Source: Acaudatibacter sp035532115
Lineage (GTDB): Bacteria > Pseudomonadota > Alphaproteobacteria > Caulobacterales > Caulobacteraceae
DNA length: 64,000 nt
Assembly (NCBI GenBank): GCA_035532115.1
Contig: DATKRO010000012.1
Span: forward strand, 20,305-84,304
Reading direction: 5' to 3'
In this document: positions 42,781 through 51,062 of the stretch, piece after piece
Numbering within the stretch: position 1 is the stretch's first letter
Layout: each line of letters begins with the position of its first letter
Program-made: the position numbers and the translations under genes
The notes under the pieces: generated by a model
What the model saw: the letters and a program-made list of their open reading frames with translations, nothing else
The model's database searches: none
Told to the model about the DNA's origin: nothing

Positions 42781-43524
42781 ATGACGCCGCGCAACGCCAG
42801 TGTCGCCCTCGTCGGCGCCGGCGACTTCATCGGCTCCGCCATCGCCGAGCGATTCGCCGCCGAAGGCTATCTGGTGTTCGCCGGGCGCCGCAGCGCCGAC
42901 AGGCTCGCCCCGCTGAAGGCCCGCATCGAAGCCGCCGGCGGCCGCTGCGAGGCGCGCGGCCTCGATGCGCGCTCGGAGGACGAGATCACCTGCTTCCTGG
43001 ACGAGGCCGAGGCCGCCGCGCCGATCGAGGTCTGCATCTTCAATCCCGGCGCCAACGTCAACTTCCCCATCCTGGACACGACCGAGCGGGTATTCCGCAA
43101 GGTCTGGGAGATGGCCTGCTATGGCGGCTTTCTCACCGGACGCGAGGCGGCCAGGCGCATGCTGCCGCGCGGCGCGGGCTCGATCTTCTTCACCGGCGCG
43201 ACGGCGTCCTTGCGCGGCGGCGTCGGCTATGCGGCCTTCGCCAGCGCCAAGTTCGGCTTGCGGGCCGTCGCCCAGTCCATGGCCCGCGAACTGGGGCCCA
43301 AGGGTCTCCATGTCGCCCACCTGATCATCGACGCCGGCGTCGACACCGCCTTCGTGCGCGAGCGCATCCGCGCGCGCGGCGGCGAAGCGGCGGTTGCGTC
43401 GATCGGGCCGGACCAGCTGATGGACCCGGTCTCGGTGGCGAACGCTTATTGGGCGCTGCACGCGCAGAGCCGCGACGCCTGGACGCACGAACTCGAAATC
43501 CGTCCCTTCGGCGAAAGGTGGTGA
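42781..43524 (+). CDS. SDR-family protein with Phe in place of catalytic Tyr
   Basis: A 247-aa short-chain dehydrogenase fold. The nucleotide loop is ALVGAGDFIGSAIAERFA, FNPGANVNFPIL replaces NNAG, and FTGATASLRGG supplies the Ser region. At YxxxK the sequence reads YAAFASAKFGLRA: the K is present but the aligned catalytic Tyr is Phe (F-A-S-A-K). A subfamily of alphaproteobacterial SDRs shares this pattern, so activity may be altered rather than lost. It lies 3 bp upstream of the isomerase gene and is clearly co-transcribed with it. Confidence 0.85.
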   Translation: MTPRNASVALVGAGDFIGSAIAERFAAEGYLVFAGRRSADRLAPLKARIEAAGGRCEARGLDARSEDEITCFLDEAEAAAPIEVCIFNPGANVNFPILDTTERVFRKVWEMACYGGFLTGREAARRMLPRGAGSIFFTGATASLRGGVGYAAFASAKFGLRAVAQSMARELGPKGLHVAHLIIDAGVDTAFVRERIRARGGEAAVASIGPDQLMDPVSVANAYWALHAQSRDAWTHELEIRPFGERW

Positions 43525-43527
43525 GCC

Positions 43528-44136
43528 ATGACCGACGTGATCTTCTACTTCGACTTCGGCAGTCCGAACGCCTATCTCGCCCACAGGATCATTCCCGAGA
43601 TCGAGAGGCGCGGCGCGGCGCACTTCGTCTACACTCCGATCCTGCTGGGTGGCCTCTTCAAGATCACCGGCAACGCTTCGCCGATGGTCGCCTTCGCCGG
43701 CGTGCCCGCCAAGCTCGCCTACGAGCGCCGGCAGACGCAGCGGTTCATCGCGCAGCACCGGATCGGCGACTTTGCCGCCAATCCGCACTTCCCGGTGAAC
43801 ACGCTGCAGATCATGCGCGGCGCGGTGGCGGCGCAGCGGCTGGGGGTGTTCACCGCCTACGTCGAGGCGGTCTATCGGGCGATGTGGGCGCAGGGGCTCG
43901 AGATGGATGATCCCGTGGTGATCCGCGATGTGCTGGAGACTGCGGATCTGCCCGCCGGCCGGCTGATCGATTTGATGGCCGACGCCGCGGTCAAGGCCGA
44001 ACTCACCGCCAACACCGAGGCCGCCGCGGTCAACGGCGCGTTCGGCTCGCCGAGCTTCCTGGTGGCTGGGCAGCTCTTCTTCGGCAAGGACCGGCTGCGC
44101 GAGGTGGAGGAGGAGGCGGCCCTGGCGCAATCCTGA
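43528..44136 (+). CDS. 2-hydroxychromene-2-carboxylate isomerase-like (DsbA-fold) protein
   Basis: A 202-aa DsbA/GST-kappa-fold protein. It starts with IFYFDFGSPNAYLAHR, where the Ser is the glutathione-activating residue of this family. The insertion PILLGGLFKITGN and the later NGAFGSPSFLVAGQLFFGKD (cis-Pro loop) and DRLREVEEEA match NahD-like isomerases, which act in naphthalene/aromatic degradation. No other aromatic-pathway genes are adjacent, so the real substrate is open. It is immediately downstream of the SDR gene. Confidence 0.88.
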   Translation: MTDVIFYFDFGSPNAYLAHRIIPEIERRGAAHFVYTPILLGGLFKITGNASPMVAFAGVPAKLAYERRQTQRFIAQHRIGDFAANPHFPVNTLQIMRGAVAAQRLGVFTAYVEAVYRAMWAQGLEMDDPVVIRDVLETADLPAGRLIDLMADAAVKAELTANTEAAAVNGAFGSPSFLVAGQLFFGKDRLREVEEEAALAQS

Positions 44137-44137
44137 G

Positions 44138-44164
44138 CTTGCGCCGCGGCGCCGCCGGCGCAAT
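44138..44164. terminator. Hairpin between isomerase and SDR genes
   Basis: TTGCGCCG and CGGCGCAA (8 bp, within 44139-44163) flank a GC-rich loop, starting 2 bases after the isomerase stop. It could end the SDR-isomerase transcript. There is no U-tract. Confidence 0.4.
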
Positions 44165-44205
44165 GAGTTCCGCGCATTTTGCTTCAAGGCGATAAGGAGG
44201 AACTC

Positions 44206-45021
44206 ATGGCTCGGGTCGATAAGGACGGCAGACTGAACGGCAAGGTCGCCATCGTCACAGGCGCCAGCCGCGGCATCGGCGCGGCCATCGCCGCGCGCCT
44301 CGCCCAGGAAGGGGCCAAGGTGGTGGCCTCGGCGCGCACCGCCGACGAGGGCGAGAGCCGGCTCTCCGGCACGCTGCGCGACACCGTCGCGCGCATCGAG
44401 AAGGCGGGCGGCGAGTGCACCTTCGTCAAGGCCGATCTGGCTCAGGCCGCGGACCGGGAACGGCTGGTCGAGACCGCCCAGGCCACCTTTGGCCCGGTGG
44501 ACATCCTGGTCAACAATGCGGCGATCACCTATTTCATGCCCGTCGCCGAATTCCCGGAAAAGCGCTTCAAGCTGATGATGGAGGTGCAGGTCTATGCGCC
44601 GTTCCATCTCGCCCAGCTGGTGCTGCCCTCCATGCGCGAGCGCCATCAGGGCTGGATCGTCAACATCTCGTCGGGCGCCGGCATTCACCCCAAGGCGCCG
44701 TTCCAGATGCGCGGCCGCGGCGGCACGGTCTATGGCATGTGCAAGGCGGCGCTCGAGCGCTTCACCACGGGCCTCGCCTCGGAGGTTCACGACGACGGGA
44801 TCGCGGTCAACGTGGTTTCGCCGGGCCTCGTCGAGACGCCCGGCACCCTGCTGCACGGCCTCGTCAACGAGCAGACGCGCGAGCGGGTGCAGCCGATCGA
44901 ATACATCGCCGAGGCGGTGTTCCGGCTGGCGTCCGGCGATCCGAAGACCATGACCGGCCGCATCGAGTATGCGGCGCCCTTCCTGAAGGAGCTTGGCGCC
45001 GAACCGGCGGCGCTGGTCTGA
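44206..45021 (+). CDS. Short-chain dehydrogenase/reductase
   Basis: A 271-aa classical SDR. AIVTGASRGIGAAIAARLAQ binds the cofactor, with ASART after strand 2 (an Arg favours NADP). ILVNNAAITYFMPVAE, the Ser in IVNISSGAG and the YxxxK in TVYGMCKAALERF complete the active site. VVSPGLVETPGTLL follows. An AAGGAGG site precedes ATG 44206. The substrate is unknown; it is related to the SDRs of fatty-acid/steroid catabolism. Confidence 0.92.
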   Translation: MARVDKDGRLNGKVAIVTGASRGIGAAIAARLAQEGAKVVASARTADEGESRLSGTLRDTVARIEKAGGECTFVKADLAQAADRERLVETAQATFGPVDILVNNAAITYFMPVAEFPEKRFKLMMEVQVYAPFHLAQLVLPSMRERHQGWIVNISSGAGIHPKAPFQMRGRGGTVYGMCKAALERFTTGLASEVHDDGIAVNVVSPGLVETPGTLLHGLVNEQTRERVQPIEYIAEAVFRLASGDPKTMTGRIEYAAPFLKELGAEPAALV

Positions 45022-45100
45022 CGCCGCACGGTGGCGCGCCCGCAAGCCGCTTTAAGGATCGCCGCGACGCGTTCTATAGAGTGGCGCATGGGTGGCCACC

Positions 45101-45382
45101 ATGACGGCTGACGCGGGCGGCGGCGCGCTCGAGCTGGCGGCGCGCCGGCTGGAGCGGGCGCTGGCCCTGCTCGAGCAGCGCGTGGCGCAGCGCATCGCCG
45201 AGGCCAGCGACGGAGCGGGCGCGGCCTTCGAGGCCGATCGCGGCGCTCTGGCTCACCAGCTCGACCAGTCCCGGGCGCGCGAGCGCGAGCTGGAGGAGGC
45301 CGGCGCGGCGGCGTCGGCGGCCCTGGCGAGCGCCATCGCCGAAATCACGGCCGCGCTCCGCCAGGCCCCGGAAGCGGGATAA
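45101..45382 (+). CDS. DUF4164 coiled-coil protein upstream of zapA
   Basis: A 93-aa, Ala/Glu/Arg-rich helical protein (LELAARRLERALALLEQRVA, QLDQSRARERELEEAGAAAS) with coiled-coil heptads through most of its length. DUF4164 genes are conserved directly before zapA in alphaproteobacteria and may work with it in division. ATG 45101 is used (GTG 45092 is possible). The stop is 4 bases from the zapA start, so the two are co-translated. Confidence 0.82.
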   Translation: MTADAGGGALELAARRLERALALLEQRVAQRIAEASDGAGAAFEADRGALAHQLDQSRARERELEEAGAAASAALASAIAEITAALRQAPEAG

Positions 45383-45386
45383 GGCC

Positions 45387-45713
45387 GTGGCCCAGGTCAG
45401 CATCGAGGTGAACGGCCGGCCCTACGTGGTCGGTTGCGAGGACGGCCAGGAACGGCGTCTGGCCGAGCTCGCCAGGACCGTCGACGCCCAGATCCGCCAG
45501 GTCGCCCGCGACGTCGGACCTCTGGGCGAGACCCGGCTCATCCTGATGGGCGCTCTCGTCATGGCCGACGAACTGGCGGAATTGCGCGCCCAGCTCGAGG
45601 CGCTGCGCGCCGAACTCGCCCTCGCCCGGGCCGACGTCGGCCGCGCCGAGCTCGTCGCGGTCGCCGCGCTGGAGACCGCCGCCGCCCGGATCGAGGGCCT
45701 GGCGGCGGAATAG
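45387..45713 (+). CDS. zapA: Cell division protein ZapA
   Basis: A 108-aa FtsZ-associated protein that bundles FtsZ filaments at midcell. An N-terminal beta segment (AQVSIEVNGRPYVVGCEDGQ, then ERRLAELARTVDAQI) is followed by the conserved MGALVMADELAELRAQLEAL and a C-terminal coiled coil. It starts at GTG 45387. It is followed by 6S RNA, the usual order in many proteobacteria. Confidence 0.92.
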   Translation: MAQVSIEVNGRPYVVGCEDGQERRLAELARTVDAQIRQVARDVGPLGETRLILMGALVMADELAELRAQLEALRAELALARADVGRAELVAVAALETAAARIEGLAAE

Positions 45714-45814
45714 CCCAGCTGGGCGCCCAGAGTGGCCCGCCGCGGCCGCCCACCGCGGCCCTTGAGCGGCGCGGGCATGAGCCTTACTTTGCGCCTCGGC
45801 GGGTCTTGCTGCGG

Positions 45815-45955
45815 CTCGCGTCGGAGGCATCCAATCCCGGGGACCTTAATTCACCTCGAAGGGAGCTGTCCCTGGCCGGGCTCGTGGGCTCGGGCACACG
45901 GCGCCCACCTGGCTATCCAGGTCCGAGGGGATTGAAAACGCCTCCACGGTCCTTC
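45815..45955 (+). ncRNA. ssrS: 6S RNA
   Basis: The 6S RNA binds sigma-70 RNA polymerase as a promoter mimic in stationary phase. Recognised from position (straight after zapA) and structure. The closing stem pairs GGAGGC (45823-45828) with GCCTCC (45940-45945) and CAATCCC (45832-45838) with GGGGATTG (45927-45934). The interior has a large bubble, then an upper stem formed by CGTGGGCTCGGGC / GGCGCCCACCTGG-type strands near 45880-45912. The ends are approximate. The usual downstream 5-formyl-THF cyclo-ligase gene is missing. Confidence 0.85.
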
Positions 45956-46072
45956 GCGGCGCCGCCACCTCGCCCGCCACGCTCGAAAAAGCCGCCGGTG
46001 TCGCCCAAGGCGTGCGTGCGCATCGGCGCGCCGCGCGTTATCATCGGCGCAACGTAAGGAAAACAAGCGCCA

Positions 46073-46912
46073 GTGCGCCTCGCCTTTTTCGGGGACGTCG
46101 TCGGCCGTTCGGGCCGCGAAGGTCTCAAGGAGCATCTGCCGGCGCTGCGCCGGCGGCTCGGACTGGAGTTCGTCGCGGTCAACGCCGAGAACGCCGCCGC
46201 GGGCTTCGGGATCACCGAGAACACCGCGCGCGAACTCTACGACGCCGGCGCCGACTGCCTGACCCTGGGCAACCATTCCTGGGACCAGAAGGAGGCGCTG
46301 ACCTACATCGTGCGCGAGCCGCGCCTGATCCGCCCGGTGAACTATCCGCCGCTCTCGCAGGCGCCCGGACGCGGCGCCCAGCTCTTCACCACCGACCGCG
46401 GCCGCCACGTGCTGGTGATCAACGTCCTGGGGCGCATCCACATGGACGCCCTCGACTGTCCCTTCGCGGCGGTGGACCATGAACTGGAGGCCTGCCCCCT
46501 GGGCGCGGCGGCCGATGCGATCATCGTCGACATGCACGCCGAGGCCACCTCGGAGAAGATGGCCATGGGCCATTTCTGCGACGGCCGCGCCAGCCTCGTG
46601 GTCGGCACCCACAGCCACGTGCCCACCGCCGATTGCCAGATCCTGCCGGGCGGCTGCGCCTACCAGACCGACGCCGGCGCCTGCGCCGACTACGACAGCG
46701 TCATCGGCAACCAGAAGGAGGAGCCGCTGCGGCGCTTCACCACCCGCATCTCCCAGGGGCGTTTCAGGCCGGCCGAGGGGCCGGCGACGATCTGCGGCGT
46801 CTATGTGGAGACCGACGAGACCACGGGACTGGCGCGCCGGGTCGAGCCGATCAGGCTCGGCGGGCGCCTGTCGCAGTGGGCGCCGGAGGTTACCGCGAAG
46901 GTCGCAGTCTAA
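46073..46912 (+). CDS. YmdB-type (TIGR00282) metallophosphoesterase
   Basis: A 279-aa dinuclear-metal phosphodiesterase. RLAFFGDVVGRSGREGL gives the first Asp, VNAENAAAGFGIT the Glu/Asn, and LGNHSWDQKEAL the Asn-His. IVDMHAEATSEKMAMGHFCD and VGTHSHVPTADCQIL carry the remaining His ligands, so the site is complete. Relatives hydrolyse 2',3'-cAMP or cAMP and affect sporulation and biofilm in Bacillus. It starts at GTG 46073. The gene sits between 6S RNA and yebC, as in Caulobacter relatives. Confidence 0.92.
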   Translation: MRLAFFGDVVGRSGREGLKEHLPALRRRLGLEFVAVNAENAAAGFGITENTARELYDAGADCLTLGNHSWDQKEALTYIVREPRLIRPVNYPPLSQAPGRGAQLFTTDRGRHVLVINVLGRIHMDALDCPFAAVDHELEACPLGAAADAIIVDMHAEATSEKMAMGHFCDGRASLVVGTHSHVPTADCQILPGGCAYQTDAGACADYDSVIGNQKEEPLRRFTTRISQGRFRPAEGPATICGVYVETDETTGLARRVEPIRLGGRLSQWAPEVTAKVAV

Positions 46913-47211
46913 TCCGTCTCCAGCACCGTCAGGCGGCGCACCACCAGCTCGTCGATTTCGACGCGGCCGAGCCTGGCGCGGCGCACCGCGAGCCGGCCGA
47001 CGCCCAGCGCGCCGATCGCCAGCGCCCCGATCGCCAGGGCGCCCAGCGCCATCGCCCCCAGCGCCAGCGCTCCGACCAGGGCCGCCCCGGCGCCCGAGCC
47101 GGCCGCCACGGTCCCGACGTGGGCCTGCACCAGCGGGCCGCGCCCGGGTTGCCAGCGCACGATCTCTTCGGGCAGGGTCTGCGGGTCCTCCGGATCGTTC
47201 AGCATCGGCAT
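46909..47211 (-). CDS. Small protein with Ala-Leu/Ile-Gly repeats
   Basis: A 100-aa protein of no family known to me. After a hydrophilic start (MPMLNDPEDPQTLPEEIVRW), residues ~45-75 form a strict five-residue pattern (ALALG, AMALG, ALAIG, ALAIG, ALGVG), reminiscent of pentapeptide-repeat or glycine-zipper membrane stretches. It ends with a charged, beta-like tail (VEIDELVVRRLTVLETD). It converges on ymdB with a 4-base overlap. ATG 47211 has a GGAAG site upstream on the minus strand. Confidence 0.62.
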   Translation of the reverse strand: MPMLNDPEDPQTLPEEIVRWQPGRGPLVQAHVGTVAAGSGAGAALVGALALGAMALGALAIGALAIGALGVGRLAVRRARLGRVEIDELVVRRLTVLETD

Positions 47212-47304
47212 GTCGCTTCCTTTCTGGCGCTCAACAGCCCCGCCTCGAGGCGGTTCCGCCGGCGCCGCCGCGCCCGGCCGGGGACGACGCCGCCCCGACG
47301 CGCC

Positions 47305-47913
47305 ATGATCTACCTCATCCGGCATGGCGAAACCCGGTTCAACCGCGAGGGCCGCTACCAGGGCCGCGTGGATTCGCCGTTGACCGGGGTTGGGCGCGCG
47401 CAGGCGCGGGCCATCGCCCAGCGGCTGCGCGTCATCGCGGCGGTCGAGCCGGGCGAATGGCAGGTGCAGACGAGCCCGCTGGGGCGCGCCCGCCGCACCG
47501 CCGCGGCGATCACGAGGGCGCTCGATCTTGGCGCGCCCGTCGTCGATGAGCGGCTGGTCGAGGTCTCCTATGGCCGGATCGAAGGGCTCACGCGCGCCCA
47601 GGCGGACGCGGCCTGGCCCGAGCTCGCCGGACTGGAGAGCGTCTTCGGGCGGGCGCCGGGGGGCGAGAGCTTCGAGGCGCTGGGCGCGCGCGCCGGCGCC
47701 TGGCTCGCCGAAGCGGAGGCCGCGCCTTGGAAGCGCTTCGTCGCCGTCAGCCATGCCGGCGTGATCCGCACCTTGCGCGGTCTCTATCTGGGCCTGACGC
47801 TCGACCAGATCCGGGCGCTGGACCGGCCGCAGGACGCCTTGTTCCGCCTCCAGGGCGGCCGCATCGAGCGCATCGAGGCGCCGCCGCTTCCGTCAGCGGC
47901 CGCGCGGAGCTAG
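47305..47913 (+). CDS. Histidine phosphatase family protein (phosphoglycerate mutase-like)
   Basis: A 202-aa branch-1 histidine phosphatase. The catalytic RHG motif is in MIYLIRHGETRFNREGRYQG, followed by SPLTGVGRAQARAIAQRL and SPLGRARRTAAAI, with the second His in AVSHAGVIRTL. The E in VDERLVEVSYGRIEGLT is the likely proton donor. Family members dephosphorylate small metabolites; the substrate is not predictable. It lies 12 bases upstream of yebC. Confidence 0.9.
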   Translation: MIYLIRHGETRFNREGRYQGRVDSPLTGVGRAQARAIAQRLRVIAAVEPGEWQVQTSPLGRARRTAAAITRALDLGAPVVDERLVEVSYGRIEGLTRAQADAAWPELAGLESVFGRAPGGESFEALGARAGAWLAEAEAAPWKRFVAVSHAGVIRTLRGLYLGLTLDQIRALDRPQDALFRLQGGRIERIEAPPLPSAAARS

Positions 47914-47924
47914 AAGCCGCCGCC

Positions 47925-48671
47925 ATGGCCGGCCACTCGAAGTTCAAGAACATCCAGTTCCGCAAGGATCGGCAGGACCGCATCCGCTCCAAGCTGTTCT
48001 CCAAGCTCTCGCGCGACATCACCATCGCCGCCAGGCACGGGGCCCCCGACCCGGGCGCCAATTCGCGCCTGCGCCTCGCCATCGCCAGCGCTAAGGCCGA
48101 GTCCATGCCCAAGGACAACATCGAACGGGCGATCAGGAAGGCGCAGGGCTCCGACGCGGACCTGATGGAGGAGATCCGCTACGAGGGCTTCGGCCCGGGC
48201 GGCGTCGGCCTGATCGTCGAGGTGCTCACCGACAACCGCAACCGCGCCGCCGGCAACGTCCGCGCCATCTTCGCCAAGGCGGGCGGCAATCTCGGCGAGA
48301 CCGGCGCGGTCTCCTTCATGTTCGACCGGGCGGGCGAGATCGCCTACGCGCGCGACGCCGGCTCCGACGAGGAGGTGATGGAGGCGGCCATCGAGGCGGG
48401 TGCCGAGGACGTGGAGTCGGACGCCGAGGGCCATGCCATCTATACCGCCTTCGCCGATCTCGGCGCCGTGGCCGAGGCGCTGGAAGCCTCGCTGGGCCCG
48501 GCCAGGTCCGCCGCCGTCGTCTGGCGCCCGAAGAGCCAGGTTCCGGTCAGGGGCGACGCCGCCGCGGCGCTGCTGAAGCTCATCGACGCCCTCGACGACG
48601 ACGACGACGTCCAGAACGTCTTTGGCAACTACGCCATCGACGACGCCGAGCTGCAGCGCCTGGCGGGGTGA
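47925..48671 (+). CDS. yebC: YebC/PmpR-family protein
   Basis: A 248-aa protein. The family start MAGHSKFKNIQFRKDRQDRI, then RLAIASAKAESMPKDNIERA and YEGFGPGGVGLIVEVLTDNR are hallmark. YebC proteins act as transcription regulators or help translation of proline-rich stretches. Position just before ruvCAB is conserved. The HRKGAQD segment common in homologues is FRKDRQD here. Confidence 0.94.
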   Translation: MAGHSKFKNIQFRKDRQDRIRSKLFSKLSRDITIAARHGAPDPGANSRLRLAIASAKAESMPKDNIERAIRKAQGSDADLMEEIRYEGFGPGGVGLIVEVLTDNRNRAAGNVRAIFAKAGGNLGETGAVSFMFDRAGEIAYARDAGSDEEVMEAAIEAGAEDVESDAEGHAIYTAFADLGAVAEALEASLGPARSAAVVWRPKSQVPVRGDAAAALLKLIDALDDDDDVQNVFGNYAIDDAELQRLAG

Positions 48672-48784
48672 CGCGGATCGTCCGCCTCGGCTGCGGCGGC
48701 GCAGGCGCGGGTCGGTTGGTAATCGGCCGTTAACCCCGAGTTCGGCTTTTCCTTTGCGCCGCCGCGCGCGATCTTCCGGAACAC

Positions 48785-49288
48785 ATGCCGAACGCGATTC
48801 GCATCCTGGGCCTCGATCCCGGCCTCCGCCGCACCGGCTGGGGCGTCGTCGTCCTGGACGGGGCGCGGCTGAGCCACGTCGGCCACGGAGTCGTCGCGCC
48901 GCCCCAGAGCGGCGCCCTCGCCGAGCGGCTGATCTGGCTCTATCGCGCCGTCCGCGAGGTCATCGCGGCGCATGCGCCCGACGAGGCCGCCATCGAAGAG
49001 ACCTTCGCCACGGCCAACGGCGCCTCGACCTTGAAGCTCGGCCACGCCCGCGCCGCGGCCATGATCGCGGCCGCCGAGACCGGACTGGACGTCGCCGAAT
49101 ACGCCGCCAAGGTGGTCAAGAAGGCGGTGGTCGGGACCGGCTCGGCCGAGAAGGGCCAGGTCGCCTTCATGATCGCGCGGCTGCTGCCCGCCGCCGGCCC
49201 GACCACGGCCGACGCGGCCGACGCCCTCGCCGTCGCGGTCTGCCACGCCCATGCGCGCTCGGCGCGCCGCCTCGGAGCCGCCGCATGA
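48785..49288 (+). CDS. ruvC: Holliday junction resolvase RuvC
   Basis: The 167-aa RuvC cleaves Holliday junctions symmetrically. The catalytic acidic residues are in RILGLDPGLRRTGWGVV (first Asp), AAIEETFATANGAST (Glu) and the final TTADAADALAVAVCHAH (DxxDA). It starts ruvCAB; its stop overlaps ruvA's ATG (ATGA). Confidence 0.96.
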   Translation: MPNAIRILGLDPGLRRTGWGVVVLDGARLSHVGHGVVAPPQSGALAERLIWLYRAVREVIAAHAPDEAAIEETFATANGASTLKLGHARAAAMIAAAETGLDVAEYAAKVVKKAVVGTGSAEKGQVAFMIARLLPAAGPTTADAADALAVAVCHAHARSARRLGAAA

Positions 49289-49890
49289 TCGGCCGCCTGC
49301 GCGGCATCGTCGCCGAGATCGGCGAGGAGGAGGCGCTGATCGACGTCGGCGGCGTCGGCTATCAGGTCCGCTGCGGCGCGCGCACCCTCGCCCGGTTGCC
49401 GCAGCCGGGCGACGAGGCGCTGCTGCACGTGGAAACCCAGTGGGCCGACCAGAGCGGCCTGCGGCTCTACGGCTTTCTCGCCCGCGACGAACGGCGCGCC
49501 TTCGTCGCCCTGCAGCAGATCCAGGGCGTCGGACCCAAGGCGGCGCTGGGCGTGCTCGATGTCCTCGCGCCAGGAGAACTCGCGGCGGCGGCGAGGGCCG
49601 GCGATCGGGCGGCGGTGGCGCGCGCCGCGGGCGTCGGCCCCAAGCTCGCGTTGCGGATCGTCACCGAGCTGAAGGACAAGCCCATCGCCGGCGAGGCGGC
49701 GGCCGGGGTCCATGGCGCGTCCCAATCGGCGCCCGCCTCCCCGGCCGGCGAGGCGGTCGCGGCGCTGATGGGGCTCGGCGTCGTCGAGGCGGCGGCGCGC
49801 CGGGTGGTCGATCAGGCGGCGATCCGCCTCGGCGAAGACGCCGCCGAGCCGGCCCTGATCAAGGCGGCGCTGCAGGAGCTGGGCCGGTGA
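49285..49890 (+). CDS. ruvA: Holliday junction branch-migration protein RuvA
   Basis: A 201-aa RuvA. The N-terminal OB fold is MIGRLRGIVAEIGEEEALID. Two helix-hairpin-helix motifs (LQQIQGVGPKAALGVLD and ARAAGVGPKLALRIVTELKD) grip the junction. The C-terminal domain III (EAVAALMGLGVVEAAARRVV) contacts RuvB. It overlaps ruvC by 4 bases and ruvB's GTG by 4 bases. Confidence 0.96.
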   Translation: MIGRLRGIVAEIGEEEALIDVGGVGYQVRCGARTLARLPQPGDEALLHVETQWADQSGLRLYGFLARDERRAFVALQQIQGVGPKAALGVLDVLAPGELAAAARAGDRAAVARAAGVGPKLALRIVTELKDKPIAGEAAAGVHGASQSAPASPAGEAVAALMGLGVVEAAARRVVDQAAIRLGEDAAEPALIKAALQELGR

Positions 49891-50963
49891 GCCGCGCGCA
49901 GGCCCCGGTCGTGGCCCACCCCGCTGCGCCCGGCGACCGGATCGTCTCGGGCGAGGCGGGCGGCTTCGAGGCGGCGGATCGCGCCCTTCGACCCCAGACC
50001 CTGGCCGAGTTCGTCGGCCAGGCGAAGGCCAAGGGCAACCTGAAGATCTTCATCGAGGCGGCGCGCGCGCGTGGCGAGGCGCTGGACCACGTCCTGCTCT
50101 TCGGCCCGCCGGGGCTCGGCAAGACCACGCTCGCCCAGATCATCGCCCGCGAGCTTGGCGTGGGTTTCCGGGCGACCTCCGGGCCGGTGCTGGTCAAGGC
50201 CGGCGATCTCGCCGCCATCCTCACCAATCTCGAGCCGCGCGACGTGCTCTTCATCGACGAGATCCATCGCCTCGCGCCCAACGTCGAGGAAATCCTCTAT
50301 CCGGCCATGGAGGATCACGCCCTCGATCTCATCATCGGCGAGGGGCCGTCGGCCAGGTCCATCCGCATCGACCTCGCGCCTTTCACCCTCGTCGCCGCCA
50401 CCACCCGGGCCGGATTGCTGGCGACGCCGCTGCGCGACCGCTTCGGCATCCCGCTGCGGCTCGACTTCTATTCGCCGGCGGAGCTGCAGCAGGTGCTGGA
50501 GGCCGCCGCGCGCAAGATGGGATGCGAGCTGCGCCCCGACGGCGCGGCCGAGATCGCCGCGCGCGCGCGCGGCACTCCGCGGGTCGCCGGCCGGCTGCTG
50601 CGCCGGGTGCGCGACTTCGCCGCCGCCGACGCCTGCGCGGTGATCGACCGCGCCGCCGCCGCCGCCGCGCTCGCCCGGCTCGAGGTCGACGAGGCGGGGC
50701 TCGACGGCCTCGACCGCCGCTATCTGGCCGCCCTCGTCGAGCACTACGGCGGCGGCCCGGCGGGCGTGGAGACCCTCGCCTACGCCATCGCCGAGGCCCG
50801 CGACGCGGTCGAGGACGTGATCGAGCCCTTCCTGCTCCAGCAGGGCTTCATCCAGCGCACCCCGCGCGGTCGCCTCGCCTGCGCCAAGGCCTATCTCCAC
50901 CTCGGCCTGCCCGAGCCGACCGCGCCCGCGCCTCAGCCGGGGCTGTTCGGCGCGGAAGGCTGA
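49887..50963 (+). CDS. ruvB: Holliday junction branch-migration helicase RuvB
   Basis: A 358-aa AAA+ motor of RuvAB. Walker A is LLFGPPGLGKTTLAQ, Walker B is VLFIDEIHRLAPNVEE, sensor 1 is VAATTRAGLL with LRDRFG arginine finger, and sensor 2 lies in the RGTPRVAGRLLRRVRDFA segment. The family usually reads TPRIANRLLRR; here Val-Ala-Gly replaces Ile-Ala-Asn. GTG 49887 overlaps the ruvA stop. ybgC, which often follows before tolQ, is absent. Confidence 0.96.
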   Translation: MSRAQAPVVAHPAAPGDRIVSGEAGGFEAADRALRPQTLAEFVGQAKAKGNLKIFIEAARARGEALDHVLLFGPPGLGKTTLAQIIARELGVGFRATSGPVLVKAGDLAAILTNLEPRDVLFIDEIHRLAPNVEEILYPAMEDHALDLIIGEGPSARSIRIDLAPFTLVAATTRAGLLATPLRDRFGIPLRLDFYSPAELQQVLEAAARKMGCELRPDGAAEIAARARGTPRVAGRLLRRVRDFAAADACAVIDRAAAAAALARLEVDEAGLDGLDRRYLAALVEHYGGGPAGVETLAYAIAEARDAVEDVIEPFLLQQGFIQRTPRGRLACAKAYLHLGLPEPTAPAPQPGLFGAEG

Positions 50964-51062
50964 CGAGCCGTCCGTGGCCGCGTCCGGCGCGGCGCGCGCC
51001 ATAGTTTCACCACCCGCGGGCGCCATCGGCGGGCGCCTGCCGATCGCGAGCTAGGGAGCCTC

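Noticed and set aside
45732..45935. 67-codon ORF within the 6S RNA region
   Set aside because: It overlaps the paired 6S RNA stem, has no ribosome-binding site and no protein-like sequence.
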